Assembly: GCA_013122435.1 (NCBI GenBank)
Contig: WYDT01000009.1
Location: forward strand, 62,001-126,000
From: Chloroflexi bacterium AL-N1
Lineage (GTDB): Bacteria; Chloroflexota; Chloroflexia; Chloroflexales; Roseiflexaceae
Length of the DNA: 64,000 nt
Direction: 5' to 3'
Positions 55,907-64,000 of the stretch are shown here, one piece after another. The position numbers and the translations under genes were made by a program. The notes under the pieces are model-generated. The model saw only the letters and a program-made list of their open reading frames with translations. It searched no databases and was not told the origin of the DNA. Numbering within the stretch: position 1 is the first letter of the stretch; each line of letters opens with the position of its first letter.

Positions 55907-56248
55907 GTGTTTATTCCTTATATGTGACTATAGTGCTTGGTTCAACTTGTATGTTGACTGCTATTGTCAACTTACATCTCTTGAGACACTGTCATAAAGT
56001 GTTCGTATGTGGTTGAGCAACAAACATTGCGCAATCACATAGTTTCATAACATAAAAGTATTTATTTGGTTAAAATATAAGTTCTGCTTAAATTGTATGT
56101 TTCCAATTGTAATACATGTTGGAGTTTTTGTAATCATACGTTCCAACGATTGAATGACAATTGTACCTGATCAAGCACCATGTTGCATATCATATCAATC
56201 TCGGAGATAATAACGCCTCAGATATTTGCACTATGGTTGAGGTGATCT
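55907..56248. other. AT-rich divergent region between DICT kinase and YbhN-type gene
   Basis: 340 bp without a credible gene. It holds an inverted repeat GTTGAC-7-GTCAAC (55953-55971), about 50 bp before the kinase gene and possibly an operator, and a 10-bp palindrome ATTGCGCAAT at 56026-56035. No clear -10/-35 pair was found. Confidence 0.45.
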
Positions 56249-57253
56249 ATGCCCTGGCGTCGTTTGTGGATGCCATTACGTCTGGTGATAAGCGGAGGAC
56301 TACTGACGTACCTGATCTGGCAGGCACAACCGGCGCTCATTTGGGAAGAGTGGCGTCGTGTAAGCCCGCTGCTGCTGGTTGGTGCCATTGTGCTCCAATT
56401 TGTGGGAGTAGCCGTGAGTGCTGCCAAGTGGGGCATGCTGTTGCGCGTTCGTGGCCATGTGCTTTCCTACCGGTGGTTGCTAGGCTCCTATCTCGCAGGG
56501 CAATTTGCCAATAATTTCTTGCCCACCAGCGTAGGTGGTGACGCGCTGCGTGTGGCACAACTCAATCGTCGTATTGGGAGTTTGAGCCAGGCCAGTGCTT
56601 CTGTTTTTCTGGAACGACTCACGGGTTTTCTGGCGTTGAGTATCATTGCCAGTGCCGCGATAGTAATAAGCTATTTTGGTGGCGGGGAACATATCGATAC
56701 ACAGCCCTTGTGGCGGTGGCTGACTGTTGGTTTTGGGGTAGTTGCTGTCTTTGCTCTGGTATTTTCGCTGATGGCGCCACAACTCCTACAATTGTTCGGG
56801 TCGTACCTCCCCCACTTCATCCGACGCCCACTTCAGCGTATAGCCGAAGCATTGTCCGATTATGCTCCACGTGGTGGTGCGTTTGCTTCAGTGATGGGGA
56901 TGTCTTTTTTGTTTCAAGCATGCTGGATTGGTATGAATATTGTATGTGGATGGGCCATTGGTCTTGATTTTACCTATGTACCATTGTTGATCTATATTTT
57001 GATGGTTACTATCACTGACATTCTGGGTCTGGCACCATTTTTCTTCAATAATCTGGGAGTCCGCGAGGTTGTTTTTACACTGTATCTGGCGCAAGTAGGT
57101 AGTGGTCAGCCAGAGGCCGTAGCATTAGCACTTCTGGTGTTTAGTGTTCGTTTGTTGGTTAGTATTCTGGGTGGATTGATCATCTTGTTTGGTGGTGCTG
57201 ATCTCAACACGCCTTCCGCGCCGCAAACAGATGCGTTATCCAGTGAATTATGA
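56249..57253 (+). CDS. YbhN/AglD-type (UPF0104, LPG synthase TM region) membrane protein
   Basis: The 334-residue protein has about eight hydrophobic helices and the family motif QFANNFLPTSVGGDALRV, and ends in an LLVSILGGLIILFGG helix. The family includes the flippase region of MprF and glycolipid-assembly proteins. GAGGTGATCT stands before the ATG. It is adjacent to a GT-C glycosyltransferase, suggesting joint action on a lipid-linked glycan (inference). Confidence 0.85.
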   Translation: MPWRRLWMPLRLVISGGLLTYLIWQAQPALIWEEWRRVSPLLLVGAIVLQFVGVAVSAAKWGMLLRVRGHVLSYRWLLGSYLAGQFANNFLPTSVGGDALRVAQLNRRIGSLSQASASVFLERLTGFLALSIIASAAIVISYFGGGEHIDTQPLWRWLTVGFGVVAVFALVFSLMAPQLLQLFGSYLPHFIRRPLQRIAEALSDYAPRGGAFASVMGMSFLFQACWIGMNIVCGWAIGLDFTYVPLLIYILMVTITDILGLAPFFFNNLGVREVVFTLYLAQVGSGQPEAVALALLVFSVRLLVSILGGLIILFGGADLNTPSAPQTDALSSEL

Positions 57254-57260
57254 ATGTCTG

Positions 57261-59384
57261 ATGAATAAGATAACACCGCTGGCAACATCCCAATATCAAC
57301 CACAAAAAAGCACATTTTCCTGGCTACTACGAACACCTTTCATCATCGTCGTGGTTTTTTTGCTGGCCCTCATCCCACGCGCTACCCAGGGTCAGTTTGT
57401 TACGGTTGATGAAGCCTTTCACTGGTTTAATCGATCAGAACGGTTTCTCGAAGCGGTGCGTACAGGTGATTATGCTGCGACAAATGTGATCGGGCATCCT
57501 GGTGTGACCACGATGTGGCTTGGTGCAACAGGTGTGTTGATCCACAATGGTCTTGTTGCTGCTGGTTTGGTGGATGGCGCTGATCCGGCGCTGTTCCGTT
57601 GGTTGTTGCGTTTGCCTGTTGCGTTGGTGACTGCATTCTGTGTTGCAGTGGTTTATGGGTTGCTCGTTCGCCTGGTGGACCTTCGAATTGCCCTGATAGC
57701 AGTGTTGTTCTGGGCTACCGAGCCGTTTCTGGTAGCTCACTCGCAGCTCTTGCACTTAGATGCGTTACTGACGTCGTTTATCAATGTGGCGTTGTTGGCG
57801 GCGCTAGTTGCGTTTTTGGCCAACCCTCCTGATGTACAACAACGAATTGATTGGGGGGCGCTGGTGCTGGCAGGCATAGCGACTGGGTTGGCGTTGCTCA
57901 CAAAATCACCTTCGATCATTCTGGTGCCGATGATTGGTCTGATTGCGGTTGCCAGTGGTTGGCGCATCTTTGCCCATAGAGGGTCGCGAACAGTACGTGA
58001 GTTGTTTGCCTCATGGCTCGTTGTGGGTGGCGCGTTGTGGGCCTGTGGTGGGATTGCCATGACTACGTGGTTTGCGTTGTGGCCTGCGCTCTGGGTCAAC
58101 CTTGGTGGTGCCATTGATCGCATTGTGCATCAAGCGACTTCGGAGGGTGGTTCACCGCACGGATGGGGGAATTTCTTCTGGGGGCAAACTGTTGATGATC
58201 CCGGCCCATTCTTTTACGTGGCGGTATTGGCCTTGCGTACCACCCCGTGGATGTTGTTCGGTCTAGTGCTTGGTCTGGTCGGTGTGCTGATGGCATGGCG
58301 ACAAAAAGGGGTGCGAATGCCCTATGTCGTCGGGTTGTTGGCTATCTTTGTCCTTCTTTTTGCAGGCACGCTGACCTTCCTTCCCAAGAAGTTTGACCGC
58401 TATCTGCTCCCCATTTTTCCTGTTCTTTGTCTGTTCGCTGCTGCTGGTTGGGTGTGGTTGTTTGATACTGTGCGGCAATGGTTCGCTACACGCAGATCTG
58501 TTTCTGAGCACGCACTGCAACTGCAAGGTCGCATGCTGTTGATGGCTGGGTTGGTTTTGCTGACAGTTAATCTCGTCTGGTACCATCCATATGCGATTGT
58601 GTACTATAACCCCTTGTTTGGTGGTGGGGGAGTGGCTGCACGGATTCTGCCGATTGGCTGGGGTGAGGGATATGAACAGGTTGGGGCGTATATTTCAGCT
58701 CAGCCCGATGGTCGTGATCGTCCGGTGGCTTCCTGGTTTGAGCCGGTGCTCGATCCTTTTGTTAAGCAAGCGGTGGTCCCGCTCGACTGGGTGTTTAAAT
58801 CAGGGCGGGTTGATTATGCGGTGTTATATATCGATCAGATCCAGCGGGGGAATGTCCCAGAGGCGATTACCTATTTACGTGAGCAATTCACACCGATTCA
58901 CACCGTTGTTATCCATGGTATTGAATATGCGTATATCTATCAGTTGCCGCAGCCGGTGAGCAATCCGGTCGAAGCGACCTTTGGCGACGCTATCAGCTTT
59001 CGTGGGTATGATCTTGATACATCAGCGATCCGTGCGAGTGGTCATCTAACTATTACGTTGCACTGGCAAGCGCTTGATGTTGTACCGCAGGATTACATGC
59101 TGTTTGCCCATGTGCTTGATGCACAGGGCAATCAAGTTGTACAGGTCGATGTGCCTCCTGGTGGTGCACGTGCACCATCGAGTACATGGCAACCACAACA
59201 TTATGTGACCTCGGTGCAGCGTGTTCCGGTGCCTGCGGATCTGCCATCGGGAACGTATTGGGTAGCGCTTGGGCTGTATGATCCAACCACGTTTGTGCGC
59301 TTGCCCTTTGCTGTTGTGCCTCCACCCAATGCCCCAGATGATGGCCCCAATGTATTCTTCTTAGCCCCTTTTACGCTCGAATAG
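57261..59384 (+). CDS. GT-C family (PMT/GT39-like) membrane glycosyltransferase
   Basis: The protein has ~10-11 membrane helices. The first luminal loop carries VTVDEAFHWFNR, the acidic motif of GT39/PMT-like enzymes, which transfer sugars from polyprenyl-phosphate donors onto proteins or lipids. A ~130-residue C-terminal beta-domain (from about FRGYDLDTSAIRA) faces outward. Start at ATG 57261 (707 aa) is preferred; an earlier frame from 57189 would overlap the upstream gene by 65 bp. The many Thr/Pro linkers in this organism's secreted proteins would be natural targets (inference). Confidence 0.85.
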   Translation: MNKITPLATSQYQPQKSTFSWLLRTPFIIVVVFLLALIPRATQGQFVTVDEAFHWFNRSERFLEAVRTGDYAATNVIGHPGVTTMWLGATGVLIHNGLVAAGLVDGADPALFRWLLRLPVALVTAFCVAVVYGLLVRLVDLRIALIAVLFWATEPFLVAHSQLLHLDALLTSFINVALLAALVAFLANPPDVQQRIDWGALVLAGIATGLALLTKSPSIILVPMIGLIAVASGWRIFAHRGSRTVRELFASWLVVGGALWACGGIAMTTWFALWPALWVNLGGAIDRIVHQATSEGGSPHGWGNFFWGQTVDDPGPFFYVAVLALRTTPWMLFGLVLGLVGVLMAWRQKGVRMPYVVGLLAIFVLLFAGTLTFLPKKFDRYLLPIFPVLCLFAAAGWVWLFDTVRQWFATRRSVSEHALQLQGRMLLMAGLVLLTVNLVWYHPYAIVYYNPLFGGGGVAARILPIGWGEGYEQVGAYISAQPDGRDRPVASWFEPVLDPFVKQAVVPLDWVFKSGRVDYAVLYIDQIQRGNVPEAITYLREQFTPIHTVVIHGIEYAYIYQLPQPVSNPVEATFGDAISFRGYDLDTSAIRASGHLTITLHWQALDVVPQDYMLFAHVLDAQGNQVVQVDVPPGGARAPSSTWQPQHYVTSVQRVPVPADLPSGTYWVALGLYDPTTFVRLPFAVVPPPNAPDDGPNVFFLAPFTLE

Positions 59385-59434
59385 TATGACTTTGTCGTGC
59401 CGCAAAAGTTCTTTTTCTCTAATATTCTGATTTC

Positions 59435-59443
59435 TGGTACACT
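59435..59443 (+). promoter_or_regulatory. Extended -10 promoter of folE
   Basis: TGG followed by TACACT, leader ~35 nt. Confidence 0.45.
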
Positions 59444-59484
59444 GTGATCTCATGTGTGGTTTTAAACTAAAAAGGTGCTAACGC

Positions 59485-60174
59485 ATGCACAATAATAACG
59501 CTGATGACATACATGCTAATCAACAACATACAGAAGGAGAGTGTGTACTGGACAATGAATTGCTTGTGCCAGGGAATGGCAAGTTGGAAGGTATGAATTT
59601 TGCCACAGATGAACGTATAGAAGGCGCAGTCGGTACTATTCTGGAGGCTATGGGTGAGAATCCGCAACGTGAGGGATTACGACGAACACCACAGCGGGTA
59701 GCTCACTTGTATGCCGAATTGACCGCTGGATACCACCTCGATCCGCAGGCGCTGATCAACGATGCAGTGTTTGAGGTGCAGTATGATGAGATGGTGATGG
59801 TGACTGATATTGATTTTTATTCGCTCTGCGAACACCATCTTTTGCCGTTTATGGGTCGGGTCCATGTGGCTTATGTGCCGCGAGGTCAGGTGCTTGGTTT
59901 GAGTAAAATCCCGCGTGTGGTAGAAATGTATGCGCGGCGCTTGCAGGTGCAGGAACGTTTGACAGGGCAGATAGCAGATTTTCTGAATACATCGTTGAAA
60001 CCACAGGGCGTAGCGGTCGTTGTCGAGGGCATGCATTTATGTATGGCGATGCGCGGAGTGCGGAAGGCCAACGCACAGATGATTACGTCGGCGATGCGTG
60101 GGGTTTTTCGTAGCGACCCGCGTACACGCGCTGAGTTTATGGGCCATGTGGATCGTACTCGTAGACATGAGTAG
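59485..60174 (+). CDS. folE: GTP cyclohydrolase I
   Basis: This enzyme makes dihydroneopterin triphosphate from GTP, the first step of folate/pterin synthesis. The zinc ligands are visible: C115 and H118 in [11 protein letters not shown] and C186 in [31 protein letters not shown] is also conserved. A ~40-residue non-conserved N-terminal extension precedes the fold. AAGGTG seven bases before the ATG. It is followed after 15 bp by a Rieske gene. Confidence 0.96.
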   Translation: MHNNNADDIHANQQHTEGECVLDNELLVPGNGKLEGMNFATDERIEGAVGTILEAMGENPQREGLRRTPQRVAHLYAELTAGYHLDPQALINDAVFEVQYDEMVMVTDIDFYSLCEHHLLPFMGRVHVAYVPRGQVLGLSKIPRVVEMYARRLQVQERLTGQIADFLNTSLKPQGVAVVVEGMHLCMAMRGVRKANAQMITSAMRGVFRSDPRTRAEFMGHVDRTRRHE

Positions 60175-60189
60175 TGTTGCGGAGACGGT

Positions 60190-60516
60190 ATGGCGAAAGA
60201 GAAAACATGGGTCGCGACGGTAGCTGAGATACCACCAGGCAGACTTCATTATGTTGATATCGATGGCTTACCGATTGCGTTGGCCAATGTGGCTGGGACG
60301 ATCTATGCCTTTGGTGACTCATGTCGACACGAGGGTGGGCCACTTTCCGCCGGTGTGCTCATCGAAGATACCGTCACCTGTCCGTGGCATGGCTGGACAT
60401 ACAGTGTTCGGACGGGTAAGGCGATAGTTCCGCCAATTGGTATTCGTATTCCAGTGTATGAGGTAAGCGTTGAGGAGGAGGATGTTTTTGTCGTGGTCGA
60501 TTGGCCTGATGGGTAG
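60190..60516 (+). CDS. Rieske-type [2Fe-2S] ferredoxin
   Basis: This 108-residue soluble protein carries both Rieske cluster motifs: CxH (C45, H47 in CRHEGG) and CxxH (C64, H67 in CPWHGW). It resembles BphF/NirD-type single-domain electron carriers. GGAG five bases before ATG. It is 15 bp after folE, so probably co-transcribed, though no oxygenase is nearby. Confidence 0.92.
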   Translation: MAKEKTWVATVAEIPPGRLHYVDIDGLPIALANVAGTIYAFGDSCRHEGGPLSAGVLIEDTVTCPWHGWTYSVRTGKAIVPPIGIRIPVYEVSVEEEDVFVVVDWPDG

Positions 60517-60594
60517 TTCTGTTTACTGTCCATCACTTGAACTCGATCACCAACGAATGTTGGGATAATAAGGGTACAGTGTTTCTATCAAAGT

Positions 60595-60828
60595 TCACTG
60601 GTTTTCTAAGTTTTTAATCTCTGCATCTAGTTTTTCTATTTCCATTAAGATACTTGGATCAGTAGATATTCCAAGGGTTGCTTCTTTTTTTCTGAGTTCA
60701 TGTAAACGACGTTTTTTTAACTCTACTATTTCTTGTGCTTCCTCAATTGGAGATTTTGATAATTGTTTGGTGTTTTGTGATTGCCGAGCCAGAAATGTTT
60801 GATGCTGATAATAATTGGTTCGTTCCAT
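60595..60828 (-). CDS. Small helical-hairpin protein
   Basis: A 77-residue AT-rich gene encoding a disordered N-terminus and a helical hairpin (VELKKRRLHELRKKEATLG, ISTDPSILMEIEKLDAEI). Similar helix-turn-helix hairpins with an 'xGIxTxPxxxxEIEKL' turn are found, to my memory, in multidomain conflict and signalling proteins of Chloroflexota and cyanobacteria. Here it stands alone. No ribosome site is clear. It lies 52 bp downstream of the next gene on the same strand. Confidence 0.5.
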   Translation of the reverse strand: MERTNYYQHQTFLARQSQNTKQLSKSPIEEAQEIVELKKRRLHELRKKEATLGISTDPSILMEIEKLDAEIKNLENQ

Positions 60829-60879
60829 AGTGTCTAATGGAACATCTTCATCATACTTTTCGATTGCTAATGTGCGTAT

Positions 60880-61392
60880 CTATGTGAGTAAATCCGTGGG
60901 AAGATCTTCGATATCTGTTGGTATACCTGCATCCCACTCCGATGTCCCGTAAGCCCCCATGCTGCGTGAAAAGATATCGCCTAAATAAATTAGACGGCCT
61001 AATACAATATTCTGTTCTGACGTTAGTTTCAATTCGGCAGCAATCTCCTGTCCACAAACATAGTCACGAAGAGGTTCTTGTTGAGTTAATCTAACCAAGT
61101 AACCAAGATATTCTGTGAGCAGTTGTTCATGTTGTTCACCTTTCTTGGTGAGGAGAGCACCAAGAAAGGTGAGTTGGTAGTGTGTATTGGTTGCATATTC
61201 TTGCTCAAAAATGATACTTCCGCCGAGTTTCTCAAGAGCGGGTCGAACCACTGACTTTCCGCCCTCGCGCTGATGCAAGAGTCGGATGTCGATCCACTCA
61301 TTATGCTCACAATAATATGTCCAAATGGTTGTAAGGATTGTACGTTGTTGATTTGTAATTTGTGAGTGTAAATCTTCAAGAAATAATGTCAT
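60880..61392 (-). CDS. Hypothetical protein with winged-helix-like N-terminus
   Basis: About 170 residues. The first part (TNQQRTILTTIWTYYCEHNEW, then LLHQREGGKSVVRPALEKLGGSI and a strand pair) looks like a winged helix; the second part (LTFLGALLTKKGEQHEQLL onward) is helical. No enzyme motif. ATG 61392 has AGGT eight bases upstream; ATG 61398 is the alternative. The gene is more AT-rich than its neighbours and pairs with the small gene downstream, which suggests an acquired accessory unit. Confidence 0.6.
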   Translation of the reverse strand: MTLFLEDLHSQITNQQRTILTTIWTYYCEHNEWIDIRLLHQREGGKSVVRPALEKLGGSIIFEQEYATNTHYQLTFLGALLTKKGEQHEQLLTEYLGYLVRLTQQEPLRDYVCGQEIAAELKLTSEQNIVLGRLIYLGDIFSRSMGAYGTSEWDAGIPTDIEDLPTDLLT

Positions 61393-61599
61393 AAGCATTG
61401 ACCTAAAGTAACATTAAGTGCACTTGTTACCACAACAAACCGCACTCATAATTGATTATATGTAAAGTATAGAGTAAAGAGTATTCGTAATCAATCTGTG
61501 CTTCTCTAAGTTAGGGCTTTTAGGCTTGGTTTTTAGCATACAGGTAAGGAGTTAATACCATTATTTTCTATCGTTCTCCCTCCTATTCACGCTCCTCAT

Positions 61600-61608
61600 G
61601 CTATAATC
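61600..61608 (+). promoter_or_regulatory. Extended -10 promoter of deoC
   Basis: TGC directly before a perfect TATAAT; no -35 match. Leader ~30 nt. Confidence 0.6.
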
Positions 61609-61645
61609 ACATATCACCTGATGTGTTTAACAAAGAAGGACTCCC

Positions 61646-62338
61646 ATGAATACTGTTGCATCATACATAGACCATACCCTGCTCAAGCCCGAAGCGACTC
61701 CCGAACAGATTACGCAGTTGTGTGCAGAGGCTCGTGAATATACCTTTGCAAGCGTGTGTGTAAATCCATCTCATGTGACTTTGTGTGCTGCACTCCTCAC
61801 AGATACGCAGGTGGCAGTCTGTACGGTCGTAGGATTTCCGCTGGGCGCTACTACGACTGAAATGAAGGTTTTCGAGGCACAGCACGCGATCCAACAGGGC
61901 GCACGTGAAGTTGATATGGTGCTGGCGATAGGTCATCTCAAAGCGAATGCTGATGCCTACGTGTTGCATGACATACAGTCGGTGGTTGAGGTAGCACACG
62001 GGAATGGTGCTATTTGCAAGATCATCATCGAAACAGCTTTACTCACCGACACAGAAAAACAAAAGGCGTGTGAGCTTGCCGTACAGGCCGGCGCCGATTT
62101 TGTCAAAACCTCGACCGGCTTTTCCTCTGGAGGCGCAACTGTCGAGGACATTCAACTCATGCGGCGGGTTGTAGGGCCACAGATAGGGGTGAAGGCCTCC
62201 GGCGGCATACGTACGCTGGAAACGACACAGGCGATGATTGCGGCTGGTGCCACGCGGATTGGTGCCAGTGCTGGTGTCCAGATTGTTCATGAGGAACGCG
62301 GTATCGGCAGCAATGCACCTGGTGATACGGGATATTGA
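61646..62338 (+). CDS. deoC: Deoxyribose-phosphate aldolase
   Basis: Class I aldolase that splits 2-deoxyribose-5-phosphate into glyceraldehyde-3-phosphate and acetaldehyde. The Schiff-base Lys is K154 in FVKTSTGF; D90 in EVDMV and K183 in [10 protein letters not shown] are the other catalytic residues. [11 protein letters not shown] is at the start. Length 230 is normal. AAGGA six bases before the ATG. No other deo gene is adjacent. Confidence 0.96.
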   Translation: MNTVASYIDHTLLKPEATPEQITQLCAEAREYTFASVCVNPSHVTLCAALLTDTQVAVCTVVGFPLGATTTEMKVFEAQHAIQQGAREVDMVLAIGHLKANADAYVLHDIQSVVEVAHGNGAICKIIIETALLTDTEKQKACELAVQAGADFVKTSTGFSSGGATVEDIQLMRRVVGPQIGVKASGGIRTLETTQAMIAAGATRIGASAGVQIVHEERGIGSNAPGDTGY

Positions 62339-62432
62339 GCGAGCAACTGATGGATTGGATTTCACCACATTGAAACGCGAGCAATGAAATGAACGAATAC
62401 TCACACGCTTGCACTCAAGACGGAGGAAGGCT

Positions 62433-63167
62433 ATGGCAAAGCTTGTTTACCCCACTTCCACTCAAGAAGTACCTGAGACTTCGCACAATGAAGAAATTCC
62501 ACACGTGTTGCCGTTAGAGAATGGTGACCGTTTAACCCGCTATGAGTTTGAACGACGTTACCTGTCGATGCCTGAAGTAAAAAAAGCTGAACTGATCGAG
62601 AGAGTTGTGTATATGCAATCACCAGTACGTAACAGCCATGGGCAATCACATAGTCAGTTGATTACGTGGCTAGGAACATACAGTGCGTTAACACCGGGGA
62701 CACTGGTGTCTGACAATGCGACGGTCCGTCTTGATGTCGATAATGAACCACAACCAGATGCACTCCTGCGGCTGACCCCGGAAGTTGGTGGTACATCACA
62801 CATCACTGATGATGACTACATCGAAGGGCCACCCGAACTGATTGTGGAGATTGCGGGTAGTAGTGCGGCGATTGATGTGCATGATAAGAAACAGATATAT
62901 CGACGGAATGGCGTGCAGGAATATTTGGTGTGGCGTGTCTATGATCGGCAAATCGATTGGTGGGAACTTTACGAATGTGATTATCGGCCCCTGTCAGTTG
63001 ACCAACAAGGTATGGTGCAGAGTTGTGTTTTCCCTGGATTGTGTCTGGTGGTTGCCGAGTTATTGCAAGGGAATATCGCGGCGGTGTTGGCTACGTTACA
63101 GAAAGGGATGCAAACACCAGAGCATATGGCTTTTGTCAAACGATTGACTGGAGCAAAGGAGGATTAG
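62433..63167 (+). CDS. Uma2-family (DUF820) putative endonuclease
   Basis: The 244-residue protein has the Uma2/DUF820 restriction-endonuclease-like fold: AELIERVVYMQSP, HSQLITWLGTY, VDNEPQPDALLRL (the catalytic PD), PELIVEIAGSSAAIDVHDKKQIYRRNGVQEYLVW (E and K of the fold). The family is very common in cyanobacteria and Chloroflexota, usually with unknown role. GGAGGAAGG before ATG 62433. It is 2 bp before the metallophosphoesterase. Confidence 0.9.
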   Translation: MAKLVYPTSTQEVPETSHNEEIPHVLPLENGDRLTRYEFERRYLSMPEVKKAELIERVVYMQSPVRNSHGQSHSQLITWLGTYSALTPGTLVSDNATVRLDVDNEPQPDALLRLTPEVGGTSHITDDDYIEGPPELIVEIAGSSAAIDVHDKKQIYRRNGVQEYLVWRVYDRQIDWWELYECDYRPLSVDQQGMVQSCVFPGLCLVVAELLQGNIAAVLATLQKGMQTPEHMAFVKRLTGAKED

Positions 63168-63169
63168 TT

Positions 63170-63862
63170 ATGCGTGTGGTTGTATTTTCGGATGTCCATG
63201 GGAATGTGGTGGCCCTTGAAGCGGTATTGGATGCTATACGTCAGGATGCGGCTCCTGATGCATTGTTTATGGCTGGCGATCTGGCGCTTTTGGGCCCGCG
63301 CCCGGCTGAGTCGCTTGCACTATTGCGCTCATTAGACGACACACGATTTGTCATGGGGAATACCGACAAATATATACTGGACCGTGGTGTCCATACAGAG
63401 GAGATTGATTTTACACGTTCGCTTCTTTCGATTGATGATTTGAACTTTATGGAGTCACTGCCATTTGAGCAACGGCTGGAAGTGGCGCCTGGTCATGAAT
63501 TGCTGGTGGTTCATGCGAACCCACGTGATCTAGAGGAACCTATCAAACCTGGTAGCGCCGATGCGGTGATTCGCCCATTGTTTGAAGGGGTCACTGCTGA
63601 TGTTGTTGCCTTTGGTCACTACCATGTGCCGTTTGTGCGTCAACTTGATGGGTGGCTTCTGGTAGATGTAGCCAGTGTAGGTATGCCCCGCGATAATGAC
63701 CAGCGTGCGGTGTATGTCATCCTGACCTGGGATGGGCGTGTGTGGCATGTCGAGCATCGGCGCGTTCCTTTTGATATGGAGTATGTCGCCCGTGATTATG
63801 TGGCGGTTGGCTATCCAAATGCAGAAGAGGCGGCTCAACGGTTGCTTGCAGCACGCTATTAA
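63170..63862 (+). CDS. Calcineurin-like metallophosphoesterase
   Basis: The 230-residue protein has the dinuclear-metal motifs FSDVHGN (D8, H10), AGDLALLGPRP (D37), MGNTD, VVHANPRD and FGHYHVPF. This is the YfcE/MJ0936-like phosphodiesterase class. ATG 63170 has AAAGGAGG upstream at good distance. It follows the Uma2 gene immediately, indicating co-transcription. Confidence 0.92.
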   Translation: MRVVVFSDVHGNVVALEAVLDAIRQDAAPDALFMAGDLALLGPRPAESLALLRSLDDTRFVMGNTDKYILDRGVHTEEIDFTRSLLSIDDLNFMESLPFEQRLEVAPGHELLVVHANPRDLEEPIKPGSADAVIRPLFEGVTADVVAFGHYHVPFVRQLDGWLLVDVASVGMPRDNDQRAVYVILTWDGRVWHVEHRRVPFDMEYVARDYVAVGYPNAEEAAQRLLAARY

Positions 63863-63925
63863 ACCTATTTTTCGAGGGTATCATCCAACTGCCAGCTTTT
63901 ATTCAGTATCGGTCGAGACATCTTG

Positions 63926-63934
63926 TGGTACAAT
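63926..63934 (+). promoter_or_regulatory. Extended -10 promoter at the right edge
   Basis: TGG followed by TACAAT, directed out of the window. Confidence 0.45.
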
Positions 63935-63975
63935 ATCGCGGCGGGATGCACTCTATAACGTGATAGATAGTTCGT

Positions 63976-64000
63976 ATGGTCTTATCGGATTTACTGACAC
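63976..64000 (+). CDS. Possible gene start running off the window
   Basis: ATG 63976 opens a frame (MVLSDLLT) that stays open to the last base, 42 bp after a good -10 element. No clear ribosome site. Too short to judge. Confidence 0.25.

Overview
The window looks like chromosomal DNA of a filamentous Chloroflexota bacterium (Chloroflexia-like; GC near 50% by eye, class-level assignment inferred). Supporting signs are the CIRCE-controlled hrcA-grpE-dnaK-dnaJ cluster, an ECF sigma factor fused to a bifunctional-nuclease (DUF151) domain, two DICT-domain sensors, a membrane-anchored SARP/BTAD regulator, HRDISPGN-type Ser/Thr kinases, Thr/Pro-rich linkers in secreted lamin-tail proteins, and very acidic Glu/Ala linkers behind lipoprotein signal peptides. 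I see no rRNA, tRNA, CRISPR array, transposase or phage gene, so this is mostly core and accessory chromosome rather than an island.

Layout. 1-1.2 kb: the 3' part of a GH13_18 sucrose-phosphorylase-like gene. 1.3-7.8 kb (minus): DICT-GAF sensor, DnaJ/TPR/zinc-ribbon protein, PIG-L deacetylase, alpha/beta hydrolase and a membrane sensor ending in a BTAD transcription-factor module. 8.0-13.2 kb: heat-shock operon with promoter, CIRCE operator and terminator. 13.2-14.9 kb: a secreted nuclease and a PhnD-like cytosolic protein. 15-24.7 kb (minus): sigma-BFN fusion with an overlapping small gene, then a compact eight-gene run headed by a transmembrane Ser/Thr kinase (kinase, small protein, 621-aa unknown, HEAT protein, PIG-L, FemAB, coiled coil, HAD). 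25.1-27.6 kb: sugar nucleotidyltransferase and an AAA ATPase. 27.9-45.5 kb: three tandem Opp/Dpp-type ABC importer clusters. 45.7-50.8 kb: cysteine desulfurase, YigZ, YgjP-like peptidase, HIT, ThuA-like and thioredoxin reductase. 51-53.4 kb: lamin-tail surface protein split by an in-frame TAA. 53.5-64 kb: ROK protein, DICT histidine kinase, YbhN-type membrane protein with GT-C glycosyltransferase, folE, Rieske protein, a small AT-rich gene pair, deoC, Uma2 and a metallophosphoesterase.

How the parts work together. The importer region is the largest functional block. Cluster 1 is complete (SBP, two permeases, D and F ATPases). Clusters 2 and 3 each have an SBP and two permeases but only one ATPase apiece, D in one and F in the other, so they probably share a heterodimer. 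Each SBP is followed by a strong intercistronic stem-loop with no U-tract, consistent with SBP mRNA being kept more abundant than permease mRNA. Each SBP is also preceded by an unassigned Shine-Dalgarno-like sequence. The kinase-headed run joins signalling to envelope enzymes and is the best candidate for an undescribed system.

Regulation. Many transcription units start behind an extended -10 promoter of the form TG(G/C)TA(T/C/A)NAT, often with a poor -35. Starts were chosen by Shine-Dalgarno placement, family length and promoter position, and several differ from the longest possible reading frame. All functional calls come from reading motifs; no database search was run.
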